DNA from: Saccharopolyspora erythraea NRRL 2338
GTDB lineage: Bacteria; Actinomycetota; Actinomycetes; Mycobacteriales; Pseudonocardiaceae
NCBI RefSeq assembly: GCF_000062885.1
Contig: NC_009142.1
Coordinates: forward strand, 1,167,584 to 1,231,583
DNA length: 64,000 nt
Reading direction: 5' to 3'
Program-made: the position numbers and the translations under genes
Notes under the pieces: model-generated
The model's database searches: none
The model's input: only the letters and a program-made list of their open reading frames with translations
What the model was told of the DNA's origin: nothing
In this document: in pieces, positions 7,999 through 16,845 of the stretch
How the letters are laid out: every line of letters begins with the position of its first letter
Position numbering within the stretch: position 1 is the stretch's first letter

Positions 7999-9780
7999 TC
8001 ACGCCTCGGCGGCCCCGGCTTCGCCGGCGCCCTCGCCGGAACGCCGCCTGCGGCGGCGCCGGCGCGGCCGCTCGCCGCCGCCGTCCGCGCCGCCGTCACC
8101 GGCGGCCGGCGCGGTCGCGTCGGCCTTCGCCTCCGCAGGCTGCGCCGCGGCGTCCACGCCGCCGCGGGTCCGGCGGCGCTGGCGCCTGCCCGCCGGACGG
8201 GTCTCGCCGTCGCCCTCGGCGCTCTTGCCTTCGCCTCCGCCGCGGGTGCGGCGGCGCGGCTTGCTGCGCGGCTTGCGCTTGGCGTCCTCGTCCGGTTCGG
8301 CGGCCAGCCCGGCGCGGGTCCGCTTGGACAGCGGCAGCCTGCCGGTGGCGTCGGACGGGATGTCGAGGTCGGCGAACAGGTGCGCCGAGGTCGAGTAGGT
8401 CTCGACCGGCTCGGGCTTGTCCAGGCCGAGCGTGTCGCTGATCATCTTCCAGCGCGGTTCCTCGTCCCAGTCGACGAGCGTGATCGCCACGCCTTCCCGG
8501 CCCGCGCGACCGGTGCGGCCGATGCGGTGCACGTAGGTCTTCTCGTCGTCCGGGCACTGCAGGTTGACCACGTGCGTGACGCCGCCGACGTCGATGCCGC
8601 GGGCGGCGACGTCGGTGGCGACCAGGATGTCGACCTTGCCGGAGCGGAACGCGCGCAGTGCCTGCTCGCGGGCGCCCTGGCCGAGGTCGCCGTGCACCGC
8701 GGCGGCGGCGAAGCCGCGCTCGGTGAGCTCGTCGGAGAGCTTCTGCGCGGTGCGCTTGGTCCGGGTGAAGATCATCGACAGGCCGCGGCCGTTGGCCTGC
8801 ATCGCCCGCGCGATCAGCTCGGTCTTGTCCATCGCGTGCGCGCGGTAGACGAACTGCTTGGTGCGCTCGTGGATGGCACCGGCGTCGGCCTGCTCGGCGC
8901 GGATGTGGGTCGGCTGGCGCAGGAACGTCCTGGCCAGCGTGATGATCGGGCCGGGCATGGTGGCCGAGAACAGCATCGTCTGGCGCTGCTCGGGGACCAT
9001 GTGCAGGATGCGCTCGATGTCGGGCAGGAAGCCCAGGTCGAGCATCTCGTCGGCCTCGTCGAGCACCAGCGCGCGGACCTTGCCCAGCACCAGGTGCTGC
9101 TGCTCGGCCAGGTCGAGCAGCCGGCCCGGGGTGCCGATCACCAGGTCGACGCCGCTGCGCAGCGCCTCGATCTGCTGCTCGTAGGGGCGGCCGCCGTAGA
9201 CGGCGAGGGTGCGGATGCCCAGGTGCTTGCCCGCGTCGGTGAGGTCGCGCGCGACCTGCACGCACAGTTCGCGGGTGGGCACGACCACCAGCGCCTGCGG
9301 GGTGCCGTCACCGGGCACCTGGAGGCGGTGCAGCACCGGCACGCCGAAGCCGAGCGTCTTGCCGGTGCCGGTGCGGGCCTGGCCGATCAGGTCCTCCCCG
9401 CGCAACGCCAGCGGCAGGGTCAGCTCCTGGATGGCGAAGGTGTGCTCGATGCCCGCCTCGCCCAGCGCCCGGACGATCTCCGGGTTCACGTCCAGTTCGG
9501 CGAAGGTCGGCGTGTCCGGCGTGGCCGGGGCCTCGGCGTGCAGCGGCGGCGCGGTGTCGACGTCGAAGTCGGACGCCGCGGTGGTGCTGTGCTCGAAATC
9601 GTGAGCTGTCTTCGATTTTTCCTCGGGGCCGTCGGTGGCCCGTTCATTGCTGAGCGTCAGTGTGATCGCCTCTCTCGGTACCTGCGCGCCTGCGCCCCGC
9701 CTCGGGCCGATCCGTCGTGACGGCCTCCCGGCCCGGCGACCGCCGGATGTCCGGGGCCGTGCTCTGAGCCGTGGTCGCAC
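7999..9780 (-). CDS. rhlE: DEAD-box RNA helicase
   Basis: This ATP-dependent RNA helicase carries all core motifs in order: Q motif (FAIQELTL), motif I (ARTGTGKT), PTREL, motif II DEAD, SAT, the ARGID motif and HRIGRTGRAG. A C-terminal tail of about 110 residues is Arg/Lys-rich and low-complexity, usual for RhlE-type helicases and probably RNA-binding. The start is unclear. The only standard in-frame start upstream of the core region is GTG 9780, which adds an Arg-rich leader. A CTG at 9660, with GAGAGG about eight bases upstream, fits conservation better but is a rare start. Roles include ribosome assembly and RNA decay. Confidence 0.92.
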   Translation of the reverse strand: MRPRLRARPRTSGGRRAGRPSRRIGPRRGAGAQVPREAITLTLSNERATDGPEEKSKTAHDFEHSTTAASDFDVDTAPPLHAEAPATPDTPTFAELDVNPEIVRALGEAGIEHTFAIQELTLPLALRGEDLIGQARTGTGKTLGFGVPVLHRLQVPGDGTPQALVVVPTRELCVQVARDLTDAGKHLGIRTLAVYGGRPYEQQIEALRSGVDLVIGTPGRLLDLAEQQHLVLGKVRALVLDEADEMLDLGFLPDIERILHMVPEQRQTMLFSATMPGPIITLARTFLRQPTHIRAEQADAGAIHERTKQFVYRAHAMDKTELIARAMQANGRGLSMIFTRTKRTAQKLSDELTERGFAAAAVHGDLGQGAREQALRAFRSGKVDILVATDVAARGIDVGGVTHVVNLQCPDDEKTYVHRIGRTGRAGREGVAITLVDWDEEPRWKMISDTLGLDKPEPVETYSTSAHLFADLDIPSDATGRLPLSKRTRAGLAAEPDEDAKRKPRSKPRRRTRGGGEGKSAEGDGETRPAGRRQRRRTRGGVDAAAQPAEAKADATAPAAGDGGADGGGERPRRRRRRRRSGEGAGEAGAAEA

Positions 9781-10168
9781 CGCCCGTGTCCACCAGACCT
9801 GCGTCTGGCGGGGCTGTGCCCTTCCGGCTCGTGCTCACTGACGTGATGGTGCGCGCCTTCGTTCGATCAGCGGCGTGATCCGCTGTCAGGTTTCTCCAGC
9901 CAGGCGTCACAGCGCGGGAACCTGCGAGTCGGCGGGCCCGCCGGGCTCACCGGCCGCCCCGCACTCGGGCTGCGTACGCGCTGGCAGCGGTGGTTCCCGG
10001 ACCGTCTTGGAGGTCAGGCCGGACGCCTGGACCGCGGGTCTGGCGGGCCCCGGCCCCCGAAGCGGGATCGCGGGAGGAACCGCACCGCATGACACCATGC
10101 GGTCCCAGGATACCTGCTCGCGCCACAGTTCATGCTGATGTGTGGTGCAGCCGGTTACGCTCGCGGTC
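9781..10168. other. divergent upstream region between rhlE and ferritin-like gene
   Basis: This 388-bp gap separates two genes transcribed away from each other and must hold both promoters. A minus-strand frame covering 9644-9910 has no ribosome binding site and overlaps the rhlE 5' end, so it is not called. No riboswitch, repeat or clear operator was recognised. Confidence 0.5.
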
Positions 10169-10870
10169 ATGAGTGAGGCTGAGCAGGGCGCCGGGGCGCC
10201 ATCGGGAACCGACCAGCGCGACGAGGAGGACCGCTACGACGAAGGTGTCGTCGACCTGCTCGCGGCGCTCGCCTACGGGGAGCTGTCCGCCTTCGACCGT
10301 CTCGCCGAGGACGCGCGCACCGCGCCCACGCTGACCGGCCGCGCGGCCCTGGCGAGCATGGCCGCGGCCGAGATCGGCCACTACCGCATGCTCGAGGACC
10401 AGCTCGCGGGCCGCGGGGTCGCGGTCGAGGAGGTCATGCGGCCCTTCGTCGCTCCGTTCGACGACTTCAACGCCTCGACGGCCCCGCATTCGTGGCTGGA
10501 ATCACTGGTCAAGGCGTACGTGGGGGACGGGCTGGCGGCCGACTTCTACCGGGAGGTCGCCGAGTGGCTCGACCCGGCGACCCGGGAGCTGGTGCTCACC
10601 GTGCTCGACGACACCGGGCACTCGGCGTTCGCCGAGCGGGAGGTCCAGGCGGCCTGCGCGGGCGACCGGACGCTGAAGGACAAGCTGACGCTGTGGGGCC
10701 GCCGCCTGCTCGGCGAGGCGGTGACCCAGGCCCAGCGGGTGGTCGCCGAGCGCGACGCGCTGGCGGAGCTGATCATCAAGGGCTCCGGCGACCTGACCGG
10801 CATCGCGGCGATGTTCCGCAGGCTGCAGAACAACCACACCAAGCGGATGGCCCGGCTGGGCCTGGGCTGA
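10169..10870 (+). CDS. ferritin-like fold protein (MiaE-related, Rv3210c-type)
   Basis: The 233-residue helical protein matches the actinobacterial ferritin-like family related to tRNA hydroxylase MiaE. Helices carry spaced acidic and His residues, for example [26 protein letters not shown] and a late ARDALAEL-type helix, the pattern of a four-helix diiron bundle. Whether a full metal site is present cannot be confirmed by eye. ATG 10169 (MSEAEQG) is preferred over GTG 10142. It sits opposite rhlE, as recalled in mycobacteria; both are RNA-linked if the MiaE relation is meaningful. Confidence 0.75.
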   Translation: MSEAEQGAGAPSGTDQRDEEDRYDEGVVDLLAALAYGELSAFDRLAEDARTAPTLTGRAALASMAAAEIGHYRMLEDQLAGRGVAVEEVMRPFVAPFDDFNASTAPHSWLESLVKAYVGDGLAADFYREVAEWLDPATRELVLTVLDDTGHSAFAEREVQAACAGDRTLKDKLTLWGRRLLGEAVTQAQRVVAERDALAELIIKGSGDLTGIAAMFRRLQNNHTKRMARLGLG

Positions 10871-11033
10871 GCGGGCGCGCGCCGCGCAGGGCCCGTCGCC
10901 GCGGAGCGGAGGGCCGGCGGCGCGGGGGTCCGTCGCGCCGGCCGGTGTTCGCGGTGCGCGGACGGCCCGGTGGCGCGGAGCTGGGATAGCCTGACCGTGC
11001 CCATCGGATACGAGTGCCAACTGGAGGTTCGGC

Positions 11034-11261
11034 GTGGAGGTCAAGATCGGCGTCGTGGACAGCCCGCGCGAGCTCACGGTGGCCAGCGGTCAGTCCCAGG
11101 ACGAGGTCGAAGCGCTGGTCGCCGACGCGCTGAAGAACGCTGACGGCGTGCTGGCGCTGACCGACGAGAAGGGGAAGCGCGTCATCGTCCCCTCGGCCAA
11201 GGTCGCCTACGTCGAGATCGGTCCGACCGAGACGACCCGGGTCGGTTTCGGCGTCCGCTGA
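11034..11261 (+). CDS. DUF3107 small protein (Rv3208A/TB9.4-type)
   Basis: This 75-residue protein starts at GTG 11034 and matches the DUF3107 family: an opening strand MEVKIGVVDSPREL, a middle helix with DEVEALVADAL, and the closing KVAYVEIGPTE. It is small, soluble and acidic, with no known biochemical activity. Family members sit next to the fasR gene in mycobacteria; here about 3 kb of extra genes separates them. A perfect hairpin follows the stop. Confidence 0.92.
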   Translation: MEVKIGVVDSPRELTVASGQSQDEVEALVADALKNADGVLALTDEKGKRVIVPSAKVAYVEIGPTETTRVGFGVR

Positions 11262-11272
11262 CGCGGGCCCAG

Positions 11273-11308
11273 GCGGCTTTGGGCTGTGACGTCACAGCCC
11301 AAAGCCGC
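11273..11308. terminator. perfect 36-bp palindromic terminator
   Basis: Two 18-base arms (11273-11290 and 11291-11308) are exact reverse complements with no spacer, the left arm beginning GCGGCTTTGGGC. It lies between convergent genes (DUF3107 ending at 11261 and DUF4873 ending at 11341) and has TTT on its plus-strand side. It can terminate transcription from both directions. Confidence 0.85.
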
Positions 11309-11340
11309 TTTCGCATGCCCGGAGCCTTCGCCTGGCCGGT

Positions 11341-11655
11341 TCAGTCGGCGAGGCTGGTCTCGACCGCGAACGGCGGGCGGCCGACTCCCGTGATCCGGTA
11401 GCGGCCCCAAGGGTCGGGGTCCGCGAGCGTGCCCACCGCATCGCCGTCCGGGGTGCGAAGCACGACCTGCGCCTTTCGGCCTCCGGTCAGCTCGTCGACC
11501 GCCTCGCTCGCGGCGACGCGGCCGTACCAGTGGAACCGCCCGTCGATGGGCTCGAAGTGCCCGCGCAGCACCACCTGGACGCCGATCTCCCGGCTCTCGT
11601 CGAAGACCGTGGCCGGGCCCCGGTAGTCGTCCTCGTCGTGATCGTGTTCCCGCAC
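11341..11655 (-). CDS. DUF4873 domain protein
   Basis: The 104-residue protein consists almost entirely of a DUF4873 domain, recognisable by DYRGPATV, VLRGHFEPIDGRFHWYGRV and the end GVGRPPFAVE. This domain is often fused to FAD monooxygenases and is thought to be accessory; here it stands alone. GTG 11655 is preferred because an AGGTGG-like site lies upstream; an upstream in-frame start at 11718 would give 125 residues. It is 70 bp past the TetR gene on the same strand, so probably co-transcribed. A link to the oxygenase across the divergent promoter is inference. Confidence 0.8.
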   Translation of the reverse strand: MREHDHDEDDYRGPATVFDESREIGVQVVLRGHFEPIDGRFHWYGRVAASEAVDELTGGRKAQVVLRTPDGDAVGTLADPDPWGRYRITGVGRPPFAVETSLAD

Positions 11656-11725
11656 GTCGCCACCTTTCTCCACGTCGCTGCCGTTCCCGCCGGTCCGGTG
11701 CTGTCCGGTCCTGTGCATCCGCCGG

Positions 11726-12493
11726 TCAGCGGTGCAGTGCCAGTCCGGGCGGGTCGTCGGGTGAGTCGTCCTCCCCGTCGGGCACGACCCGCAGCACGGC
11801 GTCCAGCTCGAGCGGCTCGTCGGGGTCGAGCACGATCCCGGCCGAGCGCAGCACGCCGTCGATGCCGTACCAGATGATCTGGGCGAGGTAGTCGGTCAGG
11901 TTCTCCCTGCTCATCGACTGGCGGTCCAGCCACCAGTCGCCGCTGGCCTGCACCATGCCGACCAGGCCGTGGCTCCACGCCTCGACCCCGCCCGAGTCCA
12001 GGCCCAGCGCCCGCATGTACTCGCCGAGCAGCCGGGACAGCGAGTTGGCGATCACGGTCTTCTCGGCCACGACCGGGTCCTGGGTCACCGGCCGGTCGGT
12101 GAAGTTGCGCCGCACCACGAAGCGGTAGAGGTCGGGGAACTCCTCGATGACCCCCAGGTACACCCCGATGATGCGGCGGATGCGCTCGTTCGGGCTGCCC
12201 TGCCCGCCCAGCGCCGGCCGCAGCCGGTTCATCAGCAGCTCGGCGCCCCACTCGCCGACCGCCACGTAGAGGTCGCTCTTGTCGCTGAAGTGCCGGTAGA
12301 GGACCGGCTTGCTGACCCCCGCCGTGGCGGCGATCTCGTCCATGCCGACGTCGGCGCCGTGCTCGCGGATGGCCCGCACCGCGGCCTCGACGAACTCGGC
12401 GCGGCGCGCCTGGCGGTGCTCGCGCCAGCGCTCGCGGCGGGCGTCCCCGCGCCCCTCGCCGGCGGCCTTGACAGGTCGGGAGATGTGGCTCAC
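11726..12493 (-). CDS. TetR-family regulator of the diiron oxygenase module
   Basis: The 255-residue protein starts at GTG 12493. A basic N-terminal arm leads to a TetR DNA-binding domain with the helix-turn-helix around MDEIAATAGVSKPVLYRHF. The C-terminal part is a longer ligand-binding domain ending in an acidic tail. It is transcribed divergently from the AurF-like oxygenase, and the 75-bp space holds a strong palindromic operator (12503-12524), so repression of both itself and the oxygenase is likely. The ligand is unknown; the partners suggest a lipid-like or aromatic molecule. Confidence 0.9.
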   Translation of the reverse strand: MSHISRPVKAAGEGRGDARRERWREHRQARRAEFVEAAVRAIREHGADVGMDEIAATAGVSKPVLYRHFSDKSDLYVAVGEWGAELLMNRLRPALGGQGSPNERIRRIIGVYLGVIEEFPDLYRFVVRRNFTDRPVTQDPVVAEKTVIANSLSRLLGEYMRALGLDSGGVEAWSHGLVGMVQASGDWWLDRQSMSRENLTDYLAQIIWYGIDGVLRSAGIVLDPDEPLELDAVLRVVPDGEDDSPDDPPGLALHR

Positions 12494-12502
12494 GCTACCC
12501 AA

Positions 12503-12524
12503 GGTAACTGTTACCGGAAGTAAC
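12503..12524. promoter_or_regulatory. overlapping palindromic operator for the TetR regulator
   Basis: Two overlapping inverted repeats occur between the divergent TetR and oxygenase genes: GGTAAC-T-GTTACC (12503-12515) and GTTAC-CGGAA-GTAAC (12510-12524). Their three shared GTTAC/GTAAC half-sites and position 45-66 bases before the oxygenase start fit a TetR operator controlling both directions. Confidence 0.75.
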
Positions 12525-12568
12525 ATGCAACGGCGTGTCCTCCGGACAGGGAGAGGTGAGCACTCGAG

Positions 12569-13468
12569 ATGAGCAGGACCTTGCAGGTCAACGACCGGGA
12601 GAGGACAGCGGCCAGACTGCTGAGGTCGTCGGCGAAGAAAAGCTACGACCCCGAGGTCGACATCGACTGGGACGCGCCGCTGGCCGAGGGCAAGCCCTAC
12701 ATCCCGTTCCACCGCAGCTCGCTGTACGGCACGCCGATGTGGGACGGGCTCAGCGACGAGCAGCGCATCGAGCTGACCAAGCACGAGTTCGCCAGCATCG
12801 CCTCCAACGGCCTGTGGTTCGAGGTGCTGCTCATGCAGATGCTGCTCAAGGAGTTCTACGTCAGCGACCCCCGCACCAACCACGCCCAGTACGCCCTGAC
12901 CGAGATCGCCGACGAGTGCAGGCACTCGACGATGTTCGCCAAGGCCGTCGACCGGGTCGGCGCCCCGGCCTACGGCCCGCTCCCGCTGCTGCACCTCGGA
13001 GGACGCGTGCTGCCCGCGGTGCTGAAGGGGCCGTCGGCCTACGCCTCGATCCTGGTCGCCGAGGAGATCCTCGACCGGTTCCAGCGCGACCAGATGAACG
13101 ACGAGGACGTCCAGCCGCTGGTCCGGATGGTCAACCGCATCCACGTGCTGGAGGAGGCCAGGCACGTCACCTTCGCCCGCGAGGAGGTCGTGCGCCGGAT
13201 GGCCGAGTGCAATCCCGCCGAGCGCGCCTACCACCAGTACTGGACCGCGCTGGTGTCCTGGGCGATCTGCTTCAGCCTCATCAACCCCAACGTCTACAAG
13301 GCGGTCGGCCTGCGCCCCCGCGACGCCCACCGGGCGGCGTGGCGGAACCCGCACTTCCTCGACACGCTGCACTGGGGCGGCGAGAAGATCATGGCCTTCC
13401 TCGACGAGGCGGGTCTGGTCGGCAAGCCCGGCATGCGGTTCTGGAAGAAGGCGAACCTGATCCGATGA
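12569..13468 (+). CDS. AurF-family diiron oxygenase
   Basis: The 299-residue protein matches the p-aminobenzoate N-oxygenase (AurF) family of non-heme diiron enzymes. The ligand pattern is complete by eye: Glu73, Glu116-x2-His119 (ADECRH), Glu165/166, His192, Glu196 and His199 (HVLEEARH), with the H-x3-E-x2-H spacing of AurF. Such enzymes oxidise amines to nitro groups or hydroxylate lipids; the substrate here cannot be read. The downstream alpha/beta hydrolase gene begins at the stop codon or 17 bp later, so they form an operon under the divergent TetR gene. Confidence 0.88.
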   Translation: MSRTLQVNDRERTAARLLRSSAKKSYDPEVDIDWDAPLAEGKPYIPFHRSSLYGTPMWDGLSDEQRIELTKHEFASIASNGLWFEVLLMQMLLKEFYVSDPRTNHAQYALTEIADECRHSTMFAKAVDRVGAPAYGPLPLLHLGGRVLPAVLKGPSAYASILVAEEILDRFQRDQMNDEDVQPLVRMVNRIHVLEEARHVTFAREEVVRRMAECNPAERAYHQYWTALVSWAICFSLINPNVYKAVGLRPRDAHRAAWRNPHFLDTLHWGGEKIMAFLDEAGLVGKPGMRFWKKANLIR

Positions 13469-13485
13469 CGACCCGGGGGAGTTCG

Positions 13486-14484
13486 ATGACCGCGACGCTG
13501 CCCGCCACCGCGCCGGGCATGTTCACCACCTGCGACGGCACCCGGTTGCGGGTGCTGGAGGAGGGCGACCGCGACGCGCCGGTGACGGTGGTGCTGGTGC
13601 ACGGCTGGACCCTCTCCAAGCACACCTGGGACCGGGTGGTGGCCGGGCTGCCCGCCGCCGTGGGCGCGCCGGTCCGCATCGTGCGCTACGACCTGCGCGG
13701 CCACGGCGAGAGCGACCCCGCGCCGCCGGGCAGCGCGACGATCGAGCAGTGCGCCGACGACCTGGCCGACGTGGTGCGCGAACGCGTCCCGGAGGGGCCG
13801 ATCGTGTTCGTCGGCCACTCCATGGGCGGCATGACCCTGATGGCCTTCGCCGAGCGGCACCGCGCGGTGTTCGAGGAGCGGGCCGCCGGAGTGGCCCTGG
13901 TCGGGACGTCCTGCGGTGACCTGGTGGCGCCGGCCCTCGGCCTGCCCGGTCCGGTCGCCGCGGTCGCCAACCGCCTGGAGCGCCGGGTCCGCGTCCGGCT
14001 GGCCGCGGCCCGCGGACGCGTTCTCAGCAAGCGGTCGGCCGCCCTGCGGCCGGGACTGCGCTGGCTGCTGTTCGGGCAGCGGCCCACCGCCGCCGACGTC
14101 GCGTCCGCCGCGGACTGGGTCGCGGGGTGCAACCCGTCGAACATGGCGTCCTTCCGCGACTCGCTCGCCGAGCACGACCGGCTCGCCGCGCTGGACGACT
14201 TCCGGTCGGTGCCCGCGGTGGTGCTCGTGGGCCTGGCGGACCGGCTGACGCCGTACGCGCACGCCGTCCGGCTCGCCGAAGCGCTGCCCCACGCCAGGTT
14301 CACGGTCTACGCGGGGGCGGGGCACATGCTGCCGCTCGAACGGGACGTGGAGGTCACGGCCCGCATCGCCGGTGTGGTGCGGGCGGCGACCGGCTCCGCA
14401 TCGGAGGGCAGGGGCGGCTCCAAGGCCGAGCCTCGGCCCAAGACCGCCAAGGCCGCGAGCGCTGCCGAGGCCGGCAGCGCCTAG
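13486..14484 (+). CDS. alpha/beta hydrolase
   Basis: The 332-residue protein has the alpha/beta hydrolase core: oxyanion strand VVLVHGW (about 35-41), YDLRGHG, nucleophile Ser112 in GHSMGGM, an Asp in VGLADRL and the late His in GAGHMLPLE. The catalytic triad is therefore complete. A low-complexity Ala/Lys tail follows. ATG 13486 has GGGGGAG five bases upstream; an earlier ATG at 13465 overlaps the oxygenase stop and would add seven residues. The pairing with a diiron oxygenase suggests a two-step modification and hydrolysis route, which is inference. Confidence 0.9.
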   Translation: MTATLPATAPGMFTTCDGTRLRVLEEGDRDAPVTVVLVHGWTLSKHTWDRVVAGLPAAVGAPVRIVRYDLRGHGESDPAPPGSATIEQCADDLADVVRERVPEGPIVFVGHSMGGMTLMAFAERHRAVFEERAAGVALVGTSCGDLVAPALGLPGPVAAVANRLERRVRVRLAAARGRVLSKRSAALRPGLRWLLFGQRPTAADVASAADWVAGCNPSNMASFRDSLAEHDRLAALDDFRSVPAVVLVGLADRLTPYAHAVRLAEALPHARFTVYAGAGHMLPLERDVEVTARIAGVVRAATGSASEGRGGSKAEPRPKTAKAASAAEAGSA

Positions 14485-14770
14485 CTGGGACATGTTTCGG
14501 ATGTGGCTTGCGTAGTGGGTCGCTTGGCGGAACCTCGGCCGCCTTCTCGCTCCGAGATCTCCGACTGACGTATGTCCGAACGCGGCGTCGAAGACGTCCT
14601 CGCGAGAAGACGGCTGAGGACCCGCGGGTGGTCCAGCTGAGTCCCACACCGCACGCGGCTCCGCCGCTTGTGAACAGAACCCAGACCGCCGGGACGGAGC
14701 GCGGTGTCCGGCAAGCCCGCCGGGCGCCGCGTCGTCGTTCCGGGCGACCTCCGGAGCTCTCCGGGGGCGG

Positions 14771-15391
14771 TCAGCCCGCCTGGAGCGGGAAGCCCGAGAT
14801 GCCCTTCCACGCGAGGGTGGACATCAGGGTCACCGCCTCGTCGCGCGAGACGGTCTGCGAGGCGTCGAGCCAGTACCTGGCCGTGACCTGGCTGAGCCCG
14901 ACCAGGCCGACCGCCAGCAGCCGGGCGCGCTCGTGGTCGAGCCCGGCGTCGGCGGTCACCGCCTCGGCCACCGCGTCGATGCAGCCGGACAGCGCGTTCT
15001 GCACCGCCTGCTCCACCGACGGCTCGCTGCGCAGGTCGGACTCGAAGACCAGGCGGAACGCCTGCCCCTCGGTGTCGACGAACTCGTAGAGCGCAGCGAC
15101 GGCCGCGCGCACCCGGTGCTTGTTGTCCGGGGTGGACTCGATGGCCTGGCGCACACGGCGGACCAACTCGCCGCCGTGGGTCTCCAGCAGCGCCAGGTAG
15201 AGCTCGAGCTTGCCCGGGAAGTGCTGGTAGAGGACCGGCTTGCTGACGCCGGCGCGCTCGGCGATGTCGTCCATCGCGGCGGCGTGGTAGCCGTTGTGCA
15301 CGAAGACGTGCTGGGCGGCGTCGAGAAGCTGGGCCCGGCGCGCGTCGCGGGGCAACCGGACGCCTCGGGTCGGCTGCGCGGTTTCCGTCAT
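14771..15391 (-). CDS. fasR: TetR-family regulator of fatty acid synthesis (FasR-like)
   Basis: This 206-residue TetR regulator has its helix-turn-helix around MDDIAERAGVSKPVLYQHF, preceded by RLPRDARRAQLLDAAQHVF. The whole length closely resembles, from memory, mycobacterial FasR (Rv3208), which activates the fas-acpS operon and releases DNA on binding long-chain acyl-CoA. Matching regions include the KLELYLA helix, the SCIDAVAEAV region and the GLVGLSQVTARYWLD helix. Its place beside the divergent DUF3152 gene also agrees. ATG 15391 (MTETAQP) is preferred to an earlier start at 15403. The target fas genes are not in this window. Confidence 0.85.
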   Translation of the reverse strand: MTETAQPTRGVRLPRDARRAQLLDAAQHVFVHNGYHAAAMDDIAERAGVSKPVLYQHFPGKLELYLALLETHGGELVRRVRQAIESTPDNKHRVRAAVAALYEFVDTEGQAFRLVFESDLRSEPSVEQAVQNALSGCIDAVAEAVTADAGLDHERARLLAVGLVGLSQVTARYWLDASQTVSRDEAVTLMSTLAWKGISGFPLQAG

Positions 15392-15777
15392 CCTTGCCTC
15401 CACCCGGTTCCTTCAGTGGTTCGCCGGTGACCACCCGGCCCCCGGGTCCTGACTTTACTCGTCGGTAGTCCCCGATACCGAGGTCGCATCGCCCGACCTG
15501 GTGGAGCCGGGACGCCCTCGGCGCAGCCGACCGGTTCCGCACCGTGATCGCATGAGGTTAGCGATGGTCGCCGGCGCTCGCGCGAAGGATCGATCTCACT
15601 CGTTCCGGACGCTACCGGCGTGCCGGAAGTGGTGGGTGTGACAACTCACCCGCCCTGCTCCGGCCCGATAGCCGAAGATCATGACCGAACTGCGCCATAT
15701 CGTGTGATCTGGGGGAATTCGATCACCCGGAGTGCCCAGCGCCTCGGGCGGGACGCCTCCCGCGCTGTGGCACTCTT
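15392..15777. other. divergent region between fasR and DUF3152 gene
   Basis: This 386-bp segment must carry the promoters of both divergent genes. Near the right end a CACTCT hexamer ends at 15776, placed correctly for a leaderless start at GTG 15784 of the DUF3152 gene. I found no long palindrome that would mark a FasR site and no additional gene. Confidence 0.45.
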
Positions 15778-16845
15778 ATGACCGTGACCCGCCCGCCCCA
15801 CCGACCGCGCGCCTCCGAACCCCGCAAGCCGTCGTCGGGCAGAGGAGGCGGCCGCGTGGTCTCCAACCGGACGGAAGGCCACCGCTCGCAACGCAGCGCC
15901 GAGCCGCTGGCCGCCTCCTGGCACCCCACCGCGGAGCACGACGGCGACGCCGGCGACGAGTCACCGAAGCCCTCGCGCCGCAGGCGCGTTCTGGGGCGCT
16001 ACGGCTGGCGGATCTACGCGGTGCCGCTGCTGGTCGTGGTCAGCGCGCTGGCGGTGTTCCAGGCCGTCCGGCCGCCCGAAGGGGGCCGGGCGATCGAGAT
16101 GAACCCGCCGAACGACGACACCGGGCCCGCGGCGCCGATAGTGACCGAGGCGCCGCCGGGGCAGACCTTCGCGCCGGAGATGTTCTCGGCCGAGCTTCCT
16201 CCCGGGGCGCCGGTGCCGGAGTTCGGCGCCCGGACCTTCGAGGTGCTGCCCGGCACGTCGCCGCGGATCGGCCAGGGCGACCTGTACCGCTACACCGTCG
16301 AGGTCGAGGTCGGGGTCAAGCTCTCCGAGGGCAACGACAGCTTCGGCAACCTCGTGCAGGAGACGCTGTCGGACCCGCGGAGCTGGACCAACCCGCAGGC
16401 GGGCGGCATCGCGCTGGAGCGGGTCGACCGCACCGGCCAGCGCCCGGACTTCCGCGTCATCCTGGTCAGCCAGCAGACGGCCCGCGAGGCCTGCGACTTC
16501 TCCAACGGCGTGCCGTTCGACAGCTCGTGCCGCAAGGGCGACATGGTCTACATCAACGCCGCGCGCTGGGTGCGGGGCGCGGTGTCGTTCGAGGGCGACT
16601 CCGGCAGCTACCGGCGCTACGCGATCAACCACGAGGTCGGCCACGTCTTCGGCAACGGGCACATCGGGTGCCCCGCGCAGGGCGGGCTGGCGCCGGTGAT
16701 GATGCAGCAGACCTTCAGCGTCTCCAACAACGAGCTGCACGAGCTGAACAAGGTCGCCGACCAGGGCACGTTCATCCCGGCGAACGGCTTCGTGTGCAAG
16801 TACAACGCCTGGCCCTTCCCGGTCGGCGGCAACGGCGGCCCCTGA
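15778..16845 (+). CDS. DUF3152 membrane-anchored metzincin-like protein (Rv3207c-type)
   Basis: The 355-residue protein has a long basic/disordered N-terminus (1-70), one membrane helix (about 78-96) and an exported DUF3152 domain. It contains an extended zinc signature HEVGHVFGNGH at residues 285-295 (HExxHxxGxxH, the metzincin form), followed by VMMQQ, which could be the Met-turn. Four cysteines in the exported part could form disulfides. It is therefore probably an active exported zinc protease, although the family is formally uncharacterised. Start is ATG 15778 or the in-frame GTG 15784. The adjacent moeZ gene matches the mycobacterial order. Confidence 0.88.
   Translation: MTVTRPPHRPRASEPRKPSSGRGGGRVVSNRTEGHRSQRSAEPLAASWHPTAEHDGDAGDESPKPSRRRRVLGRYGWRIYAVPLLVVVSALAVFQAVRPPEGGRAIEMNPPNDDTGPAAPIVTEAPPGQTFAPEMFSAELPPGAPVPEFGARTFEVLPGTSPRIGQGDLYRYTVEVEVGVKLSEGNDSFGNLVQETLSDPRSWTNPQAGGIALERVDRTGQRPDFRVILVSQQTAREACDFSNGVPFDSSCRKGDMVYINAARWVRGAVSFEGDSGSYRRYAINHEVGHVFGNGHIGCPAQGGLAPVMMQQTFSVSNNELHELNKVADQGTFIPANGFVCKYNAWPFPVGGNGGP

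Noticed and set aside
6554-8398. 614-codon plus-strand frame opposite the PQQ-like and rhlE genes
   Set aside because: Both opposite genes have clear family motifs; this frame has none.
9644-9910. 88-codon minus-strand frame upstream of rhlE
   Set aside because: Overlaps the rhlE 5' end in another frame and lacks a ribosome site.
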